Source: Streptomyces musisoli
Lineage (GTDB): Bacteria > Actinomycetota > Actinomycetes > Streptomycetales > Streptomycetaceae
Length of the DNA: 64,000 nt
Direction: 5' to 3'
Assembly (NCBI RefSeq): GCF_016741855.1
Contig: NZ_JAERRH010000005.1
Span: forward strand, 248,001 to 312,000
Below the pieces are notes generated by a model. The model was not told where the DNA came from, did not search any database, and saw nothing but the letters and a program-made list of their open reading frames with translations. Below, piece by piece: positions 37,815 to 46,366 of the stretch; the stretch's first letter is position 1, and each line of letters begins with the position of its first letter. A program made the translations under genes and the position numbers.

Positions 37815-38071
37815 TTATGTTTTCCGCGGTCCTGCAAGAGGGCCGCTGGCCTCCGGGCCCGGCATGGCTGGTCCCCCCTGTCGAACGGATGACCTGGGGG
37901 GTGGTGTCACCGGGCCCGAGAGGCGCCGTTGGAGACGCTGATGAGAGGTCCGACTACCGCCTGGCCTGGTGCAATGCCCGGCCGCTTGCGGGCGGCAGGT
38001 CTGCACAACGTGGATGCGCGCACGACGCCAACGCCCCGGCCAGCACGCACGAACCCGTTCGGGAGGACGGC
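37815..38071 (+). ncRNA. Candidate bridge-RNA region in IS110 left end
   Basis: A 257-base noncoding stretch between the left end and the transposase start. In the IS110 group the noncoding end next to the recombinase start encodes a structured bridge RNA with two loops that choose target and donor DNA. Here inverted stretches are visible (GGGCCGCTGGCC; CCGGGCCCG around 37853-37860; GACCTGGGGGGTGGTGTCACC; GCCCGGCCGCTTGCGGGC near 37976-37994). The RNA ends and loops cannot be fixed by eye. The region is also open in the transposase frame, so an N-terminal extension of the protein cannot be fully excluded. Confidence 0.5.
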
Positions 38072-39274
38072 TTGTACGACAGCGACGAGATAGGCGTCTT
38101 CCTGGGCCTGGACGTCGGCAAGACGAACCATCACGGGCACGGGCTCACCCCGGCCGGCAAGAAGGTCTTCGACAAGCAGCTACCCAACACCGAGCCCAAA
38201 CTGCGGGAGGTCTTCACCAAGCTGAAGACCAAGTTCGGCGCCGTGCTGGTCATCGTGGACCAGCCCGCCTCGATTGGAGCCCTCCCGCTCACGGTCGCCC
38301 GGGGCACGGGTTGCCAGGTCGCCTACCTGCCCGGACTGGCCATGCGCCGGATCGCCGACCTGTATCCGGGCGAGGCGAAGACCGACGCACGCGACGCAGC
38401 CGTGATCGCCGACGCAGCGAGGACGATGCCGCACACCCTGCGCTCGCTGGAACTGACCGACGAGATCACCGCCGAACTGACCGTGCTGGTCGGCTTCGAC
38501 CAGGACCTGGCGGCCGAGGCCACCCGCACCAGCAACCGGATCCGCGGCCTGCTCACCCAGTTCCACCCCAGCCTGGAACGCGTCCTCGGCCCCCGACTCG
38601 ACCACCAGGCCGTCACCTGGCTGCTGGAACGCTACGGATCCCCCGCCGCCCTGCGAAAGGCCGGACGCCGCAAACTCGTCGAGGTCATACGGCCCAAGGC
38701 CCCGCGCATGGCCGCCCGGCTGATCGACGACGTCTTCGACGCCCTCGACGAACAGACCGTCGTCGTTCCCGGCACCGGCACCCTCGACATCGTCATCCCG
38801 TCGCTGGCCCGCTCTCTCGGCGCCGTCCACGAACAGCGACGGGCACTCGAAGCCCAGATCGAGGCCCTGCTGGAGGATCACCCTCTTTCCAAGGTCCTGA
38901 CGTCGCTGCCCGGCGTCGGCGTCAGGACCGCCGCCACACTGCTGGTCACCGTCGGCGACGGCACCAGCTTTCCCACCGCCGCCCACCTGGCCTCTTACGC
39001 CGGCCTCGCCCCCACGACCAAGTCCTCCGGGACCTCGATCCACGGCGAACACGCACCCCGCGGCGGCAACCGGCAGCTCAAGCGGGCGATGTTCCTGTCC
39101 GCGTTCGCAGCCCTGCACGATCCCGCCTCCCGCACCTACTACGACAAATGCCGGGCCAGAGGAAAGACCCACACCCAGGCACTGCTCCGTCTGGCCCGAC
39201 AACGGATCAACGTGCTGTTCGCGATGCTCCGCGACGGCGCCTTCTACGAACCCAGAACCCCACGCCTCGCTTGA
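38072..39274 (+). CDS. IS110-family transposase (DEDD RuvC-like)
   Basis: A 400-residue recombinase. The RuvC-like domain has the first Asp in GVFLGLDVGKTNHHGHG, a second acidic residue in VIVDQPASIG (Asp instead of the usual Glu), and EAKTDARDAAVIADAARTMP with the last pair. The C-terminal Tnp domain has LTSLPGVGVRTAATLL and TKSSGTSIHGEHAPRGGNRQ, where the catalytic Ser is expected, then LKRAMFLSAF. No stop or frameshift is seen, so it may be active. The TTG at 38072 follows GGGAGGACGG and matches the usual N terminus. The TGA lies inside the putative junction -35 box TTGACG. Confidence 0.88.
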   Translation: MYDSDEIGVFLGLDVGKTNHHGHGLTPAGKKVFDKQLPNTEPKLREVFTKLKTKFGAVLVIVDQPASIGALPLTVARGTGCQVAYLPGLAMRRIADLYPGEAKTDARDAAVIADAARTMPHTLRSLELTDEITAELTVLVGFDQDLAAEATRTSNRIRGLLTQFHPSLERVLGPRLDHQAVTWLLERYGSPAALRKAGRRKLVEVIRPKAPRMAARLIDDVFDALDEQTVVVPGTGTLDIVIPSLARSLGAVHEQRRALEAQIEALLEDHPLSKVLTSLPGVGVRTAATLLVTVGDGTSFPTAAHLASYAGLAPTTKSSGTSIHGEHAPRGGNRQLKRAMFLSAFAALHDPASRTYYDKCRARGKTHTQALLRLARQRINVLFAMLRDGAFYEPRTPRLA

Positions 39275-39327
39275 CGAAAGACATAGAGGCACCCCCCGGG
39301 CCGTCGCTTCCGGGTGACGCACCACGA

Positions 39328-39362
39328 AGGGCGCCCTCCCGCTCCGGCGGGGAGGGCGCCCT
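39328..39362 (+). terminator. Strong hairpin right of the IS, probable old transglycosylase terminator
   Basis: AGGGCGCCCTCCC and GGGAGGGCGCCCT form a perfect 13-bp stem with a short loop. It lies about 30 bases past the IS end. The transglycosylase gene has no hairpin between its stop and the IS, so the element has probably landed between gene and terminator. Confidence 0.75.
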
Positions 39363-39473
39363 GTTCGTACGTGCACCGCTGTTCTCATCTCAACCGCCCG
39401 TTGCTACGGTGCCGGACCTGACGAACCATCAGAACCCAGTCAGGTCATCGGACCATCCGCCGGGAGGCCCCGC

Positions 39474-39608
39474 ATGCGCGCCCTGATCGCCGCCGCGACC
39501 GGTCTCGCCCTCGCGCTCGCCCTTGTGCTCACGATCAGCGCGCTGGGCCCCTCGCCGGGCCGGACGTCCCCCAAGCCGCTGCTGACGACGGTGCCGCCGC
39601 ACCCGTAG
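39474..39608 (+). CDS. SPW_0924-type small membrane protein
   Basis: A 44-residue protein, too short for most gene callers. It begins MRALIAAATGLALALALVLT, one membrane helix or signal anchor, and ends in a Pro/Ser/Thr tail with KPLLTTVPPHP. It matches my memory of the SPW_0924 family of Streptomyces, for which no function is known. A clear GGGAGG lies seven bases before the ATG. A TACGGT near 39404 could be a -10. The DUF3068 gene starts 28 bases after it, so the two may share a transcript. Confidence 0.75.
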   Translation: MRALIAAATGLALALALVLTISALGPSPGRTSPKPLLTTVPPHP

Positions 39609-39636
39609 CCGCGCCCGTCCGGGAGGGAGGCCGGGA

Positions 39637-40629
39637 ATGCGCCGCAAGGCAAGCCTGGTCCTGCTCGCCTGCGCCGTGTTCTGCGCGGCGCTGTCCCCGC
39701 TGCTGCGCTGGTACGCCTTCCCGCGCGTGGCCCGCATCCCCGCCGACGAGTACCAGGACATGGTCCTCGAGGCCAGGGACGCCACCCTCCTCGACTACGG
39801 CACCATGCGCGCCAGGAAGGTCTCCAAGGTCACCATCGTGCAGACCCTCAAGGGCGACGTCGAGGCCGCGAAGAGGATCGAGAAGACGGCGGGACGGCCG
39901 GTCGTCGTCTGGGACGGCCTCTCCTACGTCCAGGGCCCCGACGGCAAGATGGTCTCCAAGGTGCCCGAGCGGTACATCTTCGACGCCCACAGCCAGGACC
40001 CGGTGCACGCAGGCGGCGAGATGGTCGACGGCGACCCGGTCAAGCGCGAGGGCATCGAGTTCAAGTGGCCCTTCCTGACGCAGAAACGGGACTACGAGTA
40101 CTTCGACGCGCAGACCCGCACCACCAGCCCCATCCACTACAAGGGCACCCGGAACTTCCGCGGCCTGACGGTCTACTACTTCGAACAGACCGTCCCCTGG
40201 ACCAAGGTCCCCATGCCGAAGACCATGCCGGTCCAGGGCATCACACCGGAGACGGTCGCCGAGACGGGCACCACCCGCTGGTACAGCACCGTCCGCAGAT
40301 TCTGGGTCGAACCGGTCACCGGCGCCCCCGTCTACGGCGAGGAACTCCACAAGGAGGAACTGCGCGGCGGCACCCTGCTGGGCGGCCGGGCGAAGGTCAC
40401 CGCCTTCGCCGGGCACGTGAAGATGCGCGAGGACTACATCGACCACACGGTCGCGCTGGTCAAGCACAACCGCACCCTCGTCCTGGCGCTCACCTCCTAC
40501 GTCCCCTGGGGCTCCCTCGGCCTCGGCCTGCTGCTCCTCGCCCTCGCCCTCTACCTGGAGGCCCGCGCACGCCGCCCGCGGGACCCCGCACCCACCCCGA
40601 CGGAGGACCCCGATCCGGTCAGCGCCTGA
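39637..40629 (+). CDS. DUF3068 (PorA-like) membrane protein
   Basis: A 330-residue protein with a helix at each end: residues 7-25 (LVLLACAVFCAALSPLL) and about 288-310 (WGSLGLGLLLLALALYL). The large extracytoplasmic part has the DUF3068 pattern, with ADEYQDMVLEARDATLLDYG, VWDGLSYVQGPDG and WPFLTQKRDYEYFDAQTR. The function of the family is unknown; some databases group it with mycolate-layer PorA, which does not fit a Streptomyces envelope. GGGAGG precedes the ATG. Its last codons overlap the end of hrpB on the other strand by 11 bases. Confidence 0.85.
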   Translation: MRRKASLVLLACAVFCAALSPLLRWYAFPRVARIPADEYQDMVLEARDATLLDYGTMRARKVSKVTIVQTLKGDVEAAKRIEKTAGRPVVVWDGLSYVQGPDGKMVSKVPERYIFDAHSQDPVHAGGEMVDGDPVKREGIEFKWPFLTQKRDYEYFDAQTRTTSPIHYKGTRNFRGLTVYYFEQTVPWTKVPMPKTMPVQGITPETVAETGTTRWYSTVRRFWVEPVTGAPVYGEELHKEELRGGTLLGGRAKVTAFAGHVKMREDYIDHTVALVKHNRTLVLALTSYVPWGSLGLGLLLLALALYLEARARRPRDPAPTPTEDPDPVSA

Positions 40630-43390
40630 GCCGGGCGTTGGTGTGCCGCGTGGGCTCGGCGGTCGCCGGGTCCTCGGGCCACGGATGCTTCGGATACCGG
40701 CCGCGCAGTTCCGCCCGGACGGCCCGGTAACCGTCCCGCCAGAAAGAGGCGAGGTCGGCCGTGACGGCGGCAGGGCGTCCGGCGGGGGAGAGCAGGTGCA
40801 CGAGCAGCGGCACGCCCGCCACCGCCGGTGTCTCCCGCAGCCCGAACATCTCCTGAAGCTTGACGGCGAGGACCGGCCGCCCGGGATCCCCGTAGTCGAT
40901 CCGGATCCTGGACCCGCTCGGTACGGTGATCCGCTCGGGCGCCAGCTCGTCCAGCCACGCGGCCTCCCCGCTCGCCCAGGGCAGCAGCCGTGCGAGGGCC
41001 TGCCCGGCGTCGATCCGGGCGAGATCGGCCCGCCGCCGGGCCCGGCCCAGCTCGGGCTCCAGCCACTCGTCCACGCGCGCGTGGAGCGCGCCGTCCGAAA
41101 CGTCCGGCCACGGATCCCCGAGATGGACACGCAGGAACGCCAGCCGCTGCCGCAGCGCCTCGGCCTCCGGCGACCAGCGGAGCAGCCCGAACCCCTCCAG
41201 GCGGAGCCCCTCCAGGAGCGCGCCCCGGACGAGCGCGGGGTCGGCGTCCTTCAGCGGGCGTACGGCCAGCTCGATCGCCCCCAGCCGTTCGACATGCCGG
41301 GCCACGACGTCCCCGCCGGCCCAGTGCACCTCGTCCCGCTCGCCGAGCAGGGACCGTGCGGCCGTCCGCGCCACCTCCTCGTCCACGGTGGCCCCGAGCA
41401 GCACGCGCGCGTGCCCCTTGCCGGAGGGCCGGTCGGCGACGGCCACGACGATCCAGGGAGCGCTCCGCAGTGCGGACCCGTCGGACAGTTCGGCCCGCGT
41501 CCCGGACGCCATGAGGTACGACCCGCCGTCGAGCCGCGCGACCCGCTCGGGAAAGGCGAGGGCGGCGACAATCCCGGCGGCCTCGCTTCCGACGCCCTCC
41601 GCGTCACCACGCCGCTCACCGGCCCTCACCGGGCCCCGCCGCCCGTCAGGCCCCGTCCGGTCCCGCCCTCGGGCGGGTCCCGTCCGGAGCGGTCCCTCGG
41701 AGGGCGCCGGGCGGTCACGTCCCGCCGACTGCTCCATGCGGTCCCACCGCTCGGCAGGCCTGCCCCGGTCCCGCTCCTCGGCGGGCCCGATGCGGTCCGG
41801 CCCCTCGGCCCGCTCCGAGGGGGCGCGCTCCCCGGCCCCGGTGGTCGGTCCTGCTCCGGCGTTCGCCTGTGAGTGACGGTCGTGAGCGGGCCGGTGGGCG
41901 AACTCCGTGGAGACGGCCCGCAGCCGCCGCACCTCCGCGGCCCACCGCCCCGCGTAGGCGTCGCCCCCACGCCGGGCCCGCCGCAGAGCACCGCCGAGGT
42001 CATCGCCGTAGTCCCGCGGCACCTCCTCGGAAAGCAGCGCGACCACCGCGGCCCCCTCACCGGAGGTGTCCAGCAGCGCCCGCCCCAGCCGGGGATGCAC
42101 CCCCAGCCGGGCCAGCCGGGCACCGACCTCCGTGGCCCGCCCGGCACAGTCCACCGCTCCCACGGCCGCCAGCACCTCCCGAGCCGCCGCCATCGCCCCG
42201 CCCGGCGGCGGATCCAGCAACGCCAGCCCGGAGGCGTCCGGATCGCCCCAGCAAGCCGCCTGGAGCGCGAACGCGGTCAGATCGGCCACCCTGATCTCCG
42301 GTGCCGGATAAGCCGGCAGCCGGCCGTCCTCGGCCTCCGCCCAGCACCGGTACACCGCACCCGGCGCCTCACGTCCGGCCCGCCCCGCCCGCTGCCGCCC
42401 GGCCGCCCGCGACGCCCGTACGGTGGTCAGCCCGCTCAGCCCGCGCGCGTGATCCACCCGCGGCTCCCGCGCCAGCCCGGAGTCGACCACCACCCGCACC
42501 CCGGGCACGGTCAGCGAGGACTCCGCCACGGACGTCGACAGCACCACCCGGCGCCGCCGCCCCGCCGTCAGCACCGCGTCCTGCACGGCGGCCGGCGCCC
42601 GCCCGTGCACCTGGAGCACCTCGACGTCACCGAGATCCCCCAGCAGACCCGCCACGCGCGCGATCTCGCCCACGCCCGGCAGGAAACACAGCACGTCCCC
42701 GTCCCGCTCGGCCAGCGCCCGCCGCACCACCGACGCCACCTGCGCCAGCAGCGCGGGATCCACCCGCATCCCGTGCGGCGGCCGTACCGGCCGGGCCGGC
42801 GGAGCCCACACCACCTCCACCGGATGCGCCACACCCGCCGCCTCGACCACCGGTGCCCCGCCCAGCAGAGCCGCCCACCCCTCGGCGTCCGTGGTCGCCG
42901 ACGCGGCCACCAGCCGCAGCTCCGGCCGCAGCGTCTGCCGGACGTCCCACAGGAACGCGGCCACCGTGTCCGCGTCCAGATGCCGCTCGTGGCACTCGTC
43001 GAGGACGACCACGTCCACCCCGGCCAGCTCCTGGTCGCGCTGGAGCCGCTGGAGCAGGACACCGGTCGTCACGACCTCCACACGCGTGTGCCGGCCCACG
43101 GCCCGCTCGCCGCGCACGGTGAAGCCGACGCTCCGCCCGGGCTGCTCGCCCAGCAGCCACGCCATCCGCCGGGCCGCCGCCCGCGCCGCGATCCGCCGCG
43201 GCTCGGCCACCACCACCCGCCTCTCGGGACCGCCCCCGACCAGCCCCGCCAGCACGAGCGGCACCAGCGTCGTCTTGCCGGTGCCGGGCGGCGCCACGAG
43301 AACCGCGGTGCCGCCCTCGTCCAGGGCGTCGGACAGGGCGGGCAGGGCGGAGCGCACGGGCAGCGCGTCCAGGGCGTCGTAACGGATCAC
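40619..43390 (-). CDS. hrpB: ATP-dependent helicase HrpB with low-complexity insert
   Basis: A 923-residue DEAH-box helicase. APPGTGKTTLVPLVL is motif I, AEPRRIAARAAA Ia, VLDECHERHLDAD motif II (DECH, usual in HrpB), ASATTDAEGW motif III, VLSTSVAESSLTVPGV and RAGRAGREAPG motifs V and VI. The C-terminal HrpB domain ends with LLSPAGRPAAVTADLASFW. An insert of about 100 residues (about 497-600) is almost all Arg, Gly, Pro, Asp and Glu, and makes the protein longer than the usual 810-840. The GTG at 43390 is taken as start. HrpB is a presumed RNA helicase of unknown role. It is convergent with DUF3068. Confidence 0.9.
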   Translation of the reverse strand: MIRYDALDALPVRSALPALSDALDEGGTAVLVAPPGTGKTTLVPLVLAGLVGGGPERRVVVAEPRRIAARAAARRMAWLLGEQPGRSVGFTVRGERAVGRHTRVEVVTTGVLLQRLQRDQELAGVDVVVLDECHERHLDADTVAAFLWDVRQTLRPELRLVAASATTDAEGWAALLGGAPVVEAAGVAHPVEVVWAPPARPVRPPHGMRVDPALLAQVASVVRRALAERDGDVLCFLPGVGEIARVAGLLGDLGDVEVLQVHGRAPAAVQDAVLTAGRRRRVVLSTSVAESSLTVPGVRVVVDSGLAREPRVDHARGLSGLTTVRASRAAGRQRAGRAGREAPGAVYRCWAEAEDGRLPAYPAPEIRVADLTAFALQAACWGDPDASGLALLDPPPGGAMAAAREVLAAVGAVDCAGRATEVGARLARLGVHPRLGRALLDTSGEGAAVVALLSEEVPRDYGDDLGGALRRARRGGDAYAGRWAAEVRRLRAVSTEFAHRPAHDRHSQANAGAGPTTGAGERAPSERAEGPDRIGPAEERDRGRPAERWDRMEQSAGRDRPAPSEGPLRTGPARGRDRTGPDGRRGPVRAGERRGDAEGVGSEAAGIVAALAFPERVARLDGGSYLMASGTRAELSDGSALRSAPWIVVAVADRPSGKGHARVLLGATVDEEVARTAARSLLGERDEVHWAGGDVVARHVERLGAIELAVRPLKDADPALVRGALLEGLRLEGFGLLRWSPEAEALRQRLAFLRVHLGDPWPDVSDGALHARVDEWLEPELGRARRRADLARIDAGQALARLLPWASGEAAWLDELAPERITVPSGSRIRIDYGDPGRPVLAVKLQEMFGLRETPAVAGVPLLVHLLSPAGRPAAVTADLASFWRDGYRAVRAELRGRYPKHPWPEDPATAEPTRHTNARLRR

Positions 43391-43575
43391 GCCCCCAGTG
43401 TCGTACGCCGGCGAGAACGGCCCACGCGCGCGTGCCCCGCCATGGAGGCACCCCACAAGGCGGCCCACGGAAAAGTCCGCGCGGCCGCCCGCGGAGAAAC
43501 ACCCGAGGCCGCCCACGGAAGGATCCGCGAGGCGGCCCGGGGAGAAACGGCTGCACCTGCGTCCACAAATGCACT

Positions 43576-43609
43576 TACGCGCGCGTCCACGCATGTGCAC
43601 GCGCGCGTA
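43576..43609. repeat. Inverted repeat of alternating CG, possible terminator
   Basis: TACGCGCGCGT and ACGCGCGCGTA flank a 12-base loop, 30 bases past the methyltransferase stop. The arms are purine-pyrimidine alternating and could form Z-DNA or, as RNA, a hairpin terminator for the methyltransferase gene. The rest of the 248-base gap (43391-43638) holds imperfect repeats of GGCCGCCCxCGGA and AGAAAC type and no gene. Confidence 0.5.
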
Positions 43610-43638
43610 GATGACCGGTCATAGGCGACAGGCAGGCG

Positions 43639-44472
43639 TCAGTCCCGCTCGCACACGAAGATCGCCGTGCCGGGGATCAGGTTTCCGCGGAGGGGCGACC
43701 AGCCGCCCCACTCCGAGGTGTTCCAGGCCGGCCACTCCGGCTCCACCAGGTCCACCAGCCGGAACCCGGAGGCCACGATGTCCCGCACCCGGTCGCCGAG
43801 CGTCCTGTGGTGCTCCACGTACACCGCGCGGCCCTGCTCGTCCTGCTCCACGTAGGGCGTGCGGTCGAAGTAGGACGCGGAGACCGACAGGCCCTCGGGC
43901 CCCGGCTCGTCCGGGAACGCCCAGCGGAGCGGATGCGTCACCGAGAACACGAACCGCCCGCCCGGCCGCAGCACCCGGCGCACCTCGCCCAGGACCAGCC
44001 GCGGGTCGGCCACGAACGGCAGCGCCCCGTACGCGGAGCACGCCAGGTCGAAGGAGCCGTCCGCGAACGGCAGCGCGCCGGCGTCCGCGCAGACCAGCGG
44101 GAACGATCCGCCGATCCGCAGCGCGTGCTGGAGCTGGCGGTGCGAGAGGTCCAGGGCCACCGGGCGCGCCCCCTGGGCGGCCAGCCAGCGCGCGCACTGC
44201 GCCGCGCCCGCGCCGATCTCCAGGACGTCCTTGCCCTTCAGCTCCTCCGGCGGGCCGAGCAGCTCCGCCTCCACCTCGTCCAGGCCCTCCGGGCCCCACA
44301 CGAAGCGGTCGTCACCGAGGAACGTGCCGTGCTCGACCTGGTACTCGTCCGCGTTGCGGTCCCACCAGCCACGATTGGCCCGCGCACTCTCCGTGACGCT
44401 CGTGTCGCGCCGAGTGGCCTCCGGCTCGAAACCCGCGGACTGCTCAGGCTCGTACGCTTCCGGCTCTTGGAT
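43639..44472 (-). CDS. Class I SAM methyltransferase with apparent ATC start
   Basis: A protein of about 277 residues. The Rossmann core has LKGKDVLEIGAGAAQCARWL (motif I), ARPVALDLSHRQLQHA, LVCADAGALPFADGSFDLAC and LRPGGRFVFSVTHPLRW. The first usual start in frame is GTG 44301, but that cuts off clearly coding residues ANRGWWDRNADEYQVEHGTF just upstream. Between an upstream in-frame TGA and this block there is no ATG, GTG, TTG or CTG. An ATC at 44472 (IQEPEAYEPEQ) follows GAGGGAG by six bases and is the best start I see. The methyl acceptor is unknown. It is divergent from rpsA. Confidence 0.7.
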   Translation of the reverse strand: MQEPEAYEPEQSAGFEPEATRRDTSVTESARANRGWWDRNADEYQVEHGTFLGDDRFVWGPEGLDEVEAELLGPPEELKGKDVLEIGAGAAQCARWLAAQGARPVALDLSHRQLQHALRIGGSFPLVCADAGALPFADGSFDLACSAYGALPFVADPRLVLGEVRRVLRPGGRFVFSVTHPLRWAFPDEPGPEGLSVSASYFDRTPYVEQDEQGRAVYVEHHRTLGDRVRDIVASGFRLVDLVEPEWPAWNTSEWGGWSPLRGNLIPGTAIFVCERD

Positions 44473-44611
44473 GATCGGCTCCCTCGTCGTACTCTTCCGT
44501 CCAACCCGCCGGGGGTCTCCACGGAAGGGATCCCCTGGGCCCGTGTGGCCCGTTGGGGCGAATATTCTGCCGGTTATGCGGCGATCCGCCCCGGGTGTGC
44601 GCCTTCGCGCA

Positions 44612-44640
44612 TTGACCCTGTCCGGCTGCCCCCGTATGCT
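44612..44640 (+). promoter_or_regulatory. rpsA promoter (-35 TTGACC, -10 TATGCT)
   Basis: TTGACC at 44612-44617 and TATGCT at 44635-44640 are spaced 17 bases apart, near the best HrdB/sigma-70 consensus. The start of transcription would be near 44647, giving a 5' leader of about 190 bases before the rpsA ATG. Such a leader could hold an S1 autoregulatory structure. Confidence 0.75.
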
Positions 44641-44839
44641 ACAAGTTGCGCTGCGGGCCTGCGCACCTCAGACGTAGCAGGCTGCGCTCGCATCTGTTGT
44701 ATGTCCCCTCGGTTGTCGAGGCGCCATCACCAGTTCCTGGTGGGGCGCTTCCTTGGCTGTCCGGCTTCTGCAGAGCGATACGGGCTCCCGGCGTAGCAGT
44801 ACCTACGACTTCAATGTCCGTACCGGAGCCCTTTCCCAC

Positions 44840-46333
44840 ATGACGAGCAGCACCGAGACCACCGCCACCACCCCGCAGGTTGCGGTCAACGACATCGGTA
44901 ACGAGGAAGCCTTCCTCGCCGCGATCGACGAGACGATCAAGTACTTCAACGACGGCGACATCGTCGACGGCGTCATCGTGAAGGTCGACCGGGACGAGGT
45001 CCTGCTCGACATCGGTTACAAGACCGAAGGTGTCATCCCGAGCCGCGAGCTCTCGATCAAGCACGACGTCGACCCGAACGAGGTCGTCGCCGTCGGTGAC
45101 GAGATCGAGGCCCTCGTCCTCCAGAAGGAGGACAAGGAAGGCCGCCTGATCCTCTCGAAGAAGCGCGCCCAGTACGAGCGTGCCTGGGGCACCATCGAGA
45201 AGATCAAGGAAGAGGACGGCATCGTCACCGGTACCGTCATCGAGGTCGTCAAGGGTGGTCTCATCCTCGACATCGGCCTCCGCGGCTTCCTCCCGGCCTC
45301 CCTGGTCGAGATGCGCCGCGTCCGCGACCTCCAGCCCTACGTGGGCAAGGAGCTCGAGGCGAAGATCATCGAGCTGGACAAGAACCGCAACAACGTGGTC
45401 CTGTCCCGCCGTGCCTGGCTCGAGCAGACCCAGTCCGAGGTCCGCCAGACGTTCCTCACCACCCTCCAGAAGGGTCAGGTCCGCTCCGGCGTCGTCTCCT
45501 CGATCGTCAACTTCGGTGCCTTCGTGGACCTGGGTGGCGTCGACGGTCTGGTCCACGTTTCCGAGCTGTCCTGGAAGCACATCGACCACCCGTCCGAGGT
45601 CGTCGAGGTCGGCCAGGAGGTCACCGTCGAGGTTCTCGACGTCGACATGGACCGCGAGCGTGTCTCCCTGTCGCTGAAGGCGACCCAGGAAGACCCGTGG
45701 CAGCAGTTCGCCCGGACCCACCAGATCGGTCAGGTCGTCCCGGGTAAGGTCACCAAGCTGGTTCCGTTCGGTGCGTTCGTCCGCGTGGACGAGGGCATCG
45801 AGGGTCTGGTCCACATCTCCGAGCTGGCCGAGCGCCACGTGGAGATCCCGGAGCAGGTCGTCCAGGTCAACGACGAGATCTTCGTCAAGGTCATCGACAT
45901 CGACCTCGAGCGTCGTCGCATCAGCCTCTCGCTGAAGCAGGCCAACGAGTCCTTCGGTGCCGACCCGGCCTCGGTCGAGTTCGACCCGACCCTGTACGGC
46001 ATGGCCGCGTCCTACGACGACCAGGGCAACTACATCTACCCCGAGGGCTTCGACCCCGAGACCAACGACTGGCTCGAGGGCTACGAGAAGCAGCGCGAGG
46101 AGTGGGAGCGCCAGTACGCCGAGGCGCAGTCCCGCTTCGAGCAGCACCAGCAGCAGGTCATCAAGTCCCGCGAGGCCGACGCCGCTGCCGCGGCCGAGGG
46201 CGGCGAGGCTGCGGCTCCGGCCGCCTCGGGTGGCGGCTCGTACTCCTCCGAGGGTGCGGACACCTCTGGTGCCCTGGCTTCGGACGAGGCGCTGGCCGCG
46301 CTGCGCGAGAAGCTGGCCGGCGGCCAGAGCTGA
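44840..46333 (+). CDS. rpsA: Ribosomal protein S1 (30S)
   Basis: A 497-residue S1 with four S1 RNA-binding repeats: GDIVDGVIVKVDRDEVLLDI, DGIVTGTVIEVVKGGLILDI, GQVRSGVVSSIVNFGAFVDL and GQVVPGKVTKLVPFGAFVRV, as in actinobacteria (E. coli has six). It binds mRNA leaders and helps initiation. A C-terminal tail of about 110 residues is acidic, then Ala/Gly/Ser-rich. Codon use is more even (GGT, CGT, GTC) than in the neighbours, as expected for a highly expressed gene. The ATG at 44840 was chosen; upstream residues are leader. A clear promoter and terminator bracket it. Confidence 0.97.
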   Translation: MTSSTETTATTPQVAVNDIGNEEAFLAAIDETIKYFNDGDIVDGVIVKVDRDEVLLDIGYKTEGVIPSRELSIKHDVDPNEVVAVGDEIEALVLQKEDKEGRLILSKKRAQYERAWGTIEKIKEEDGIVTGTVIEVVKGGLILDIGLRGFLPASLVEMRRVRDLQPYVGKELEAKIIELDKNRNNVVLSRRAWLEQTQSEVRQTFLTTLQKGQVRSGVVSSIVNFGAFVDLGGVDGLVHVSELSWKHIDHPSEVVEVGQEVTVEVLDVDMDRERVSLSLKATQEDPWQQFARTHQIGQVVPGKVTKLVPFGAFVRVDEGIEGLVHISELAERHVEIPEQVVQVNDEIFVKVIDIDLERRRISLSLKQANESFGADPASVEFDPTLYGMAASYDDQGNYIYPEGFDPETNDWLEGYEKQREEWERQYAEAQSRFEQHQQQVIKSREADAAAAAEGGEAAAPAASGGGSYSSEGADTSGALASDEALAALREKLAGGQS

Positions 46334-46366
46334 ACGCAGCCGCTGAGGCTTAGCCGATAGCAGGCT

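Larger units (their letters stand above)
37808..39298 (+). mobile_element. IS110-family insertion sequence, apparently intact
   Basis: The element spans the noncoding left end, a full DEDD transposase and a short right end. Both edges show CCCCCCG (37808-37814 and 39292-39298), so the exact ends are ambiguous within these seven bases; the mobile part is about 1.48 kb, normal for the family. There are no long terminal inverted repeats, as expected for IS110. It lies between the transglycosylase stop and a strong hairpin at 39328 that probably was the terminator of that gene. TTGACG at the right end and TATGTT at the left end would form a promoter when the ends are joined in a circle. Confidence 0.8.
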
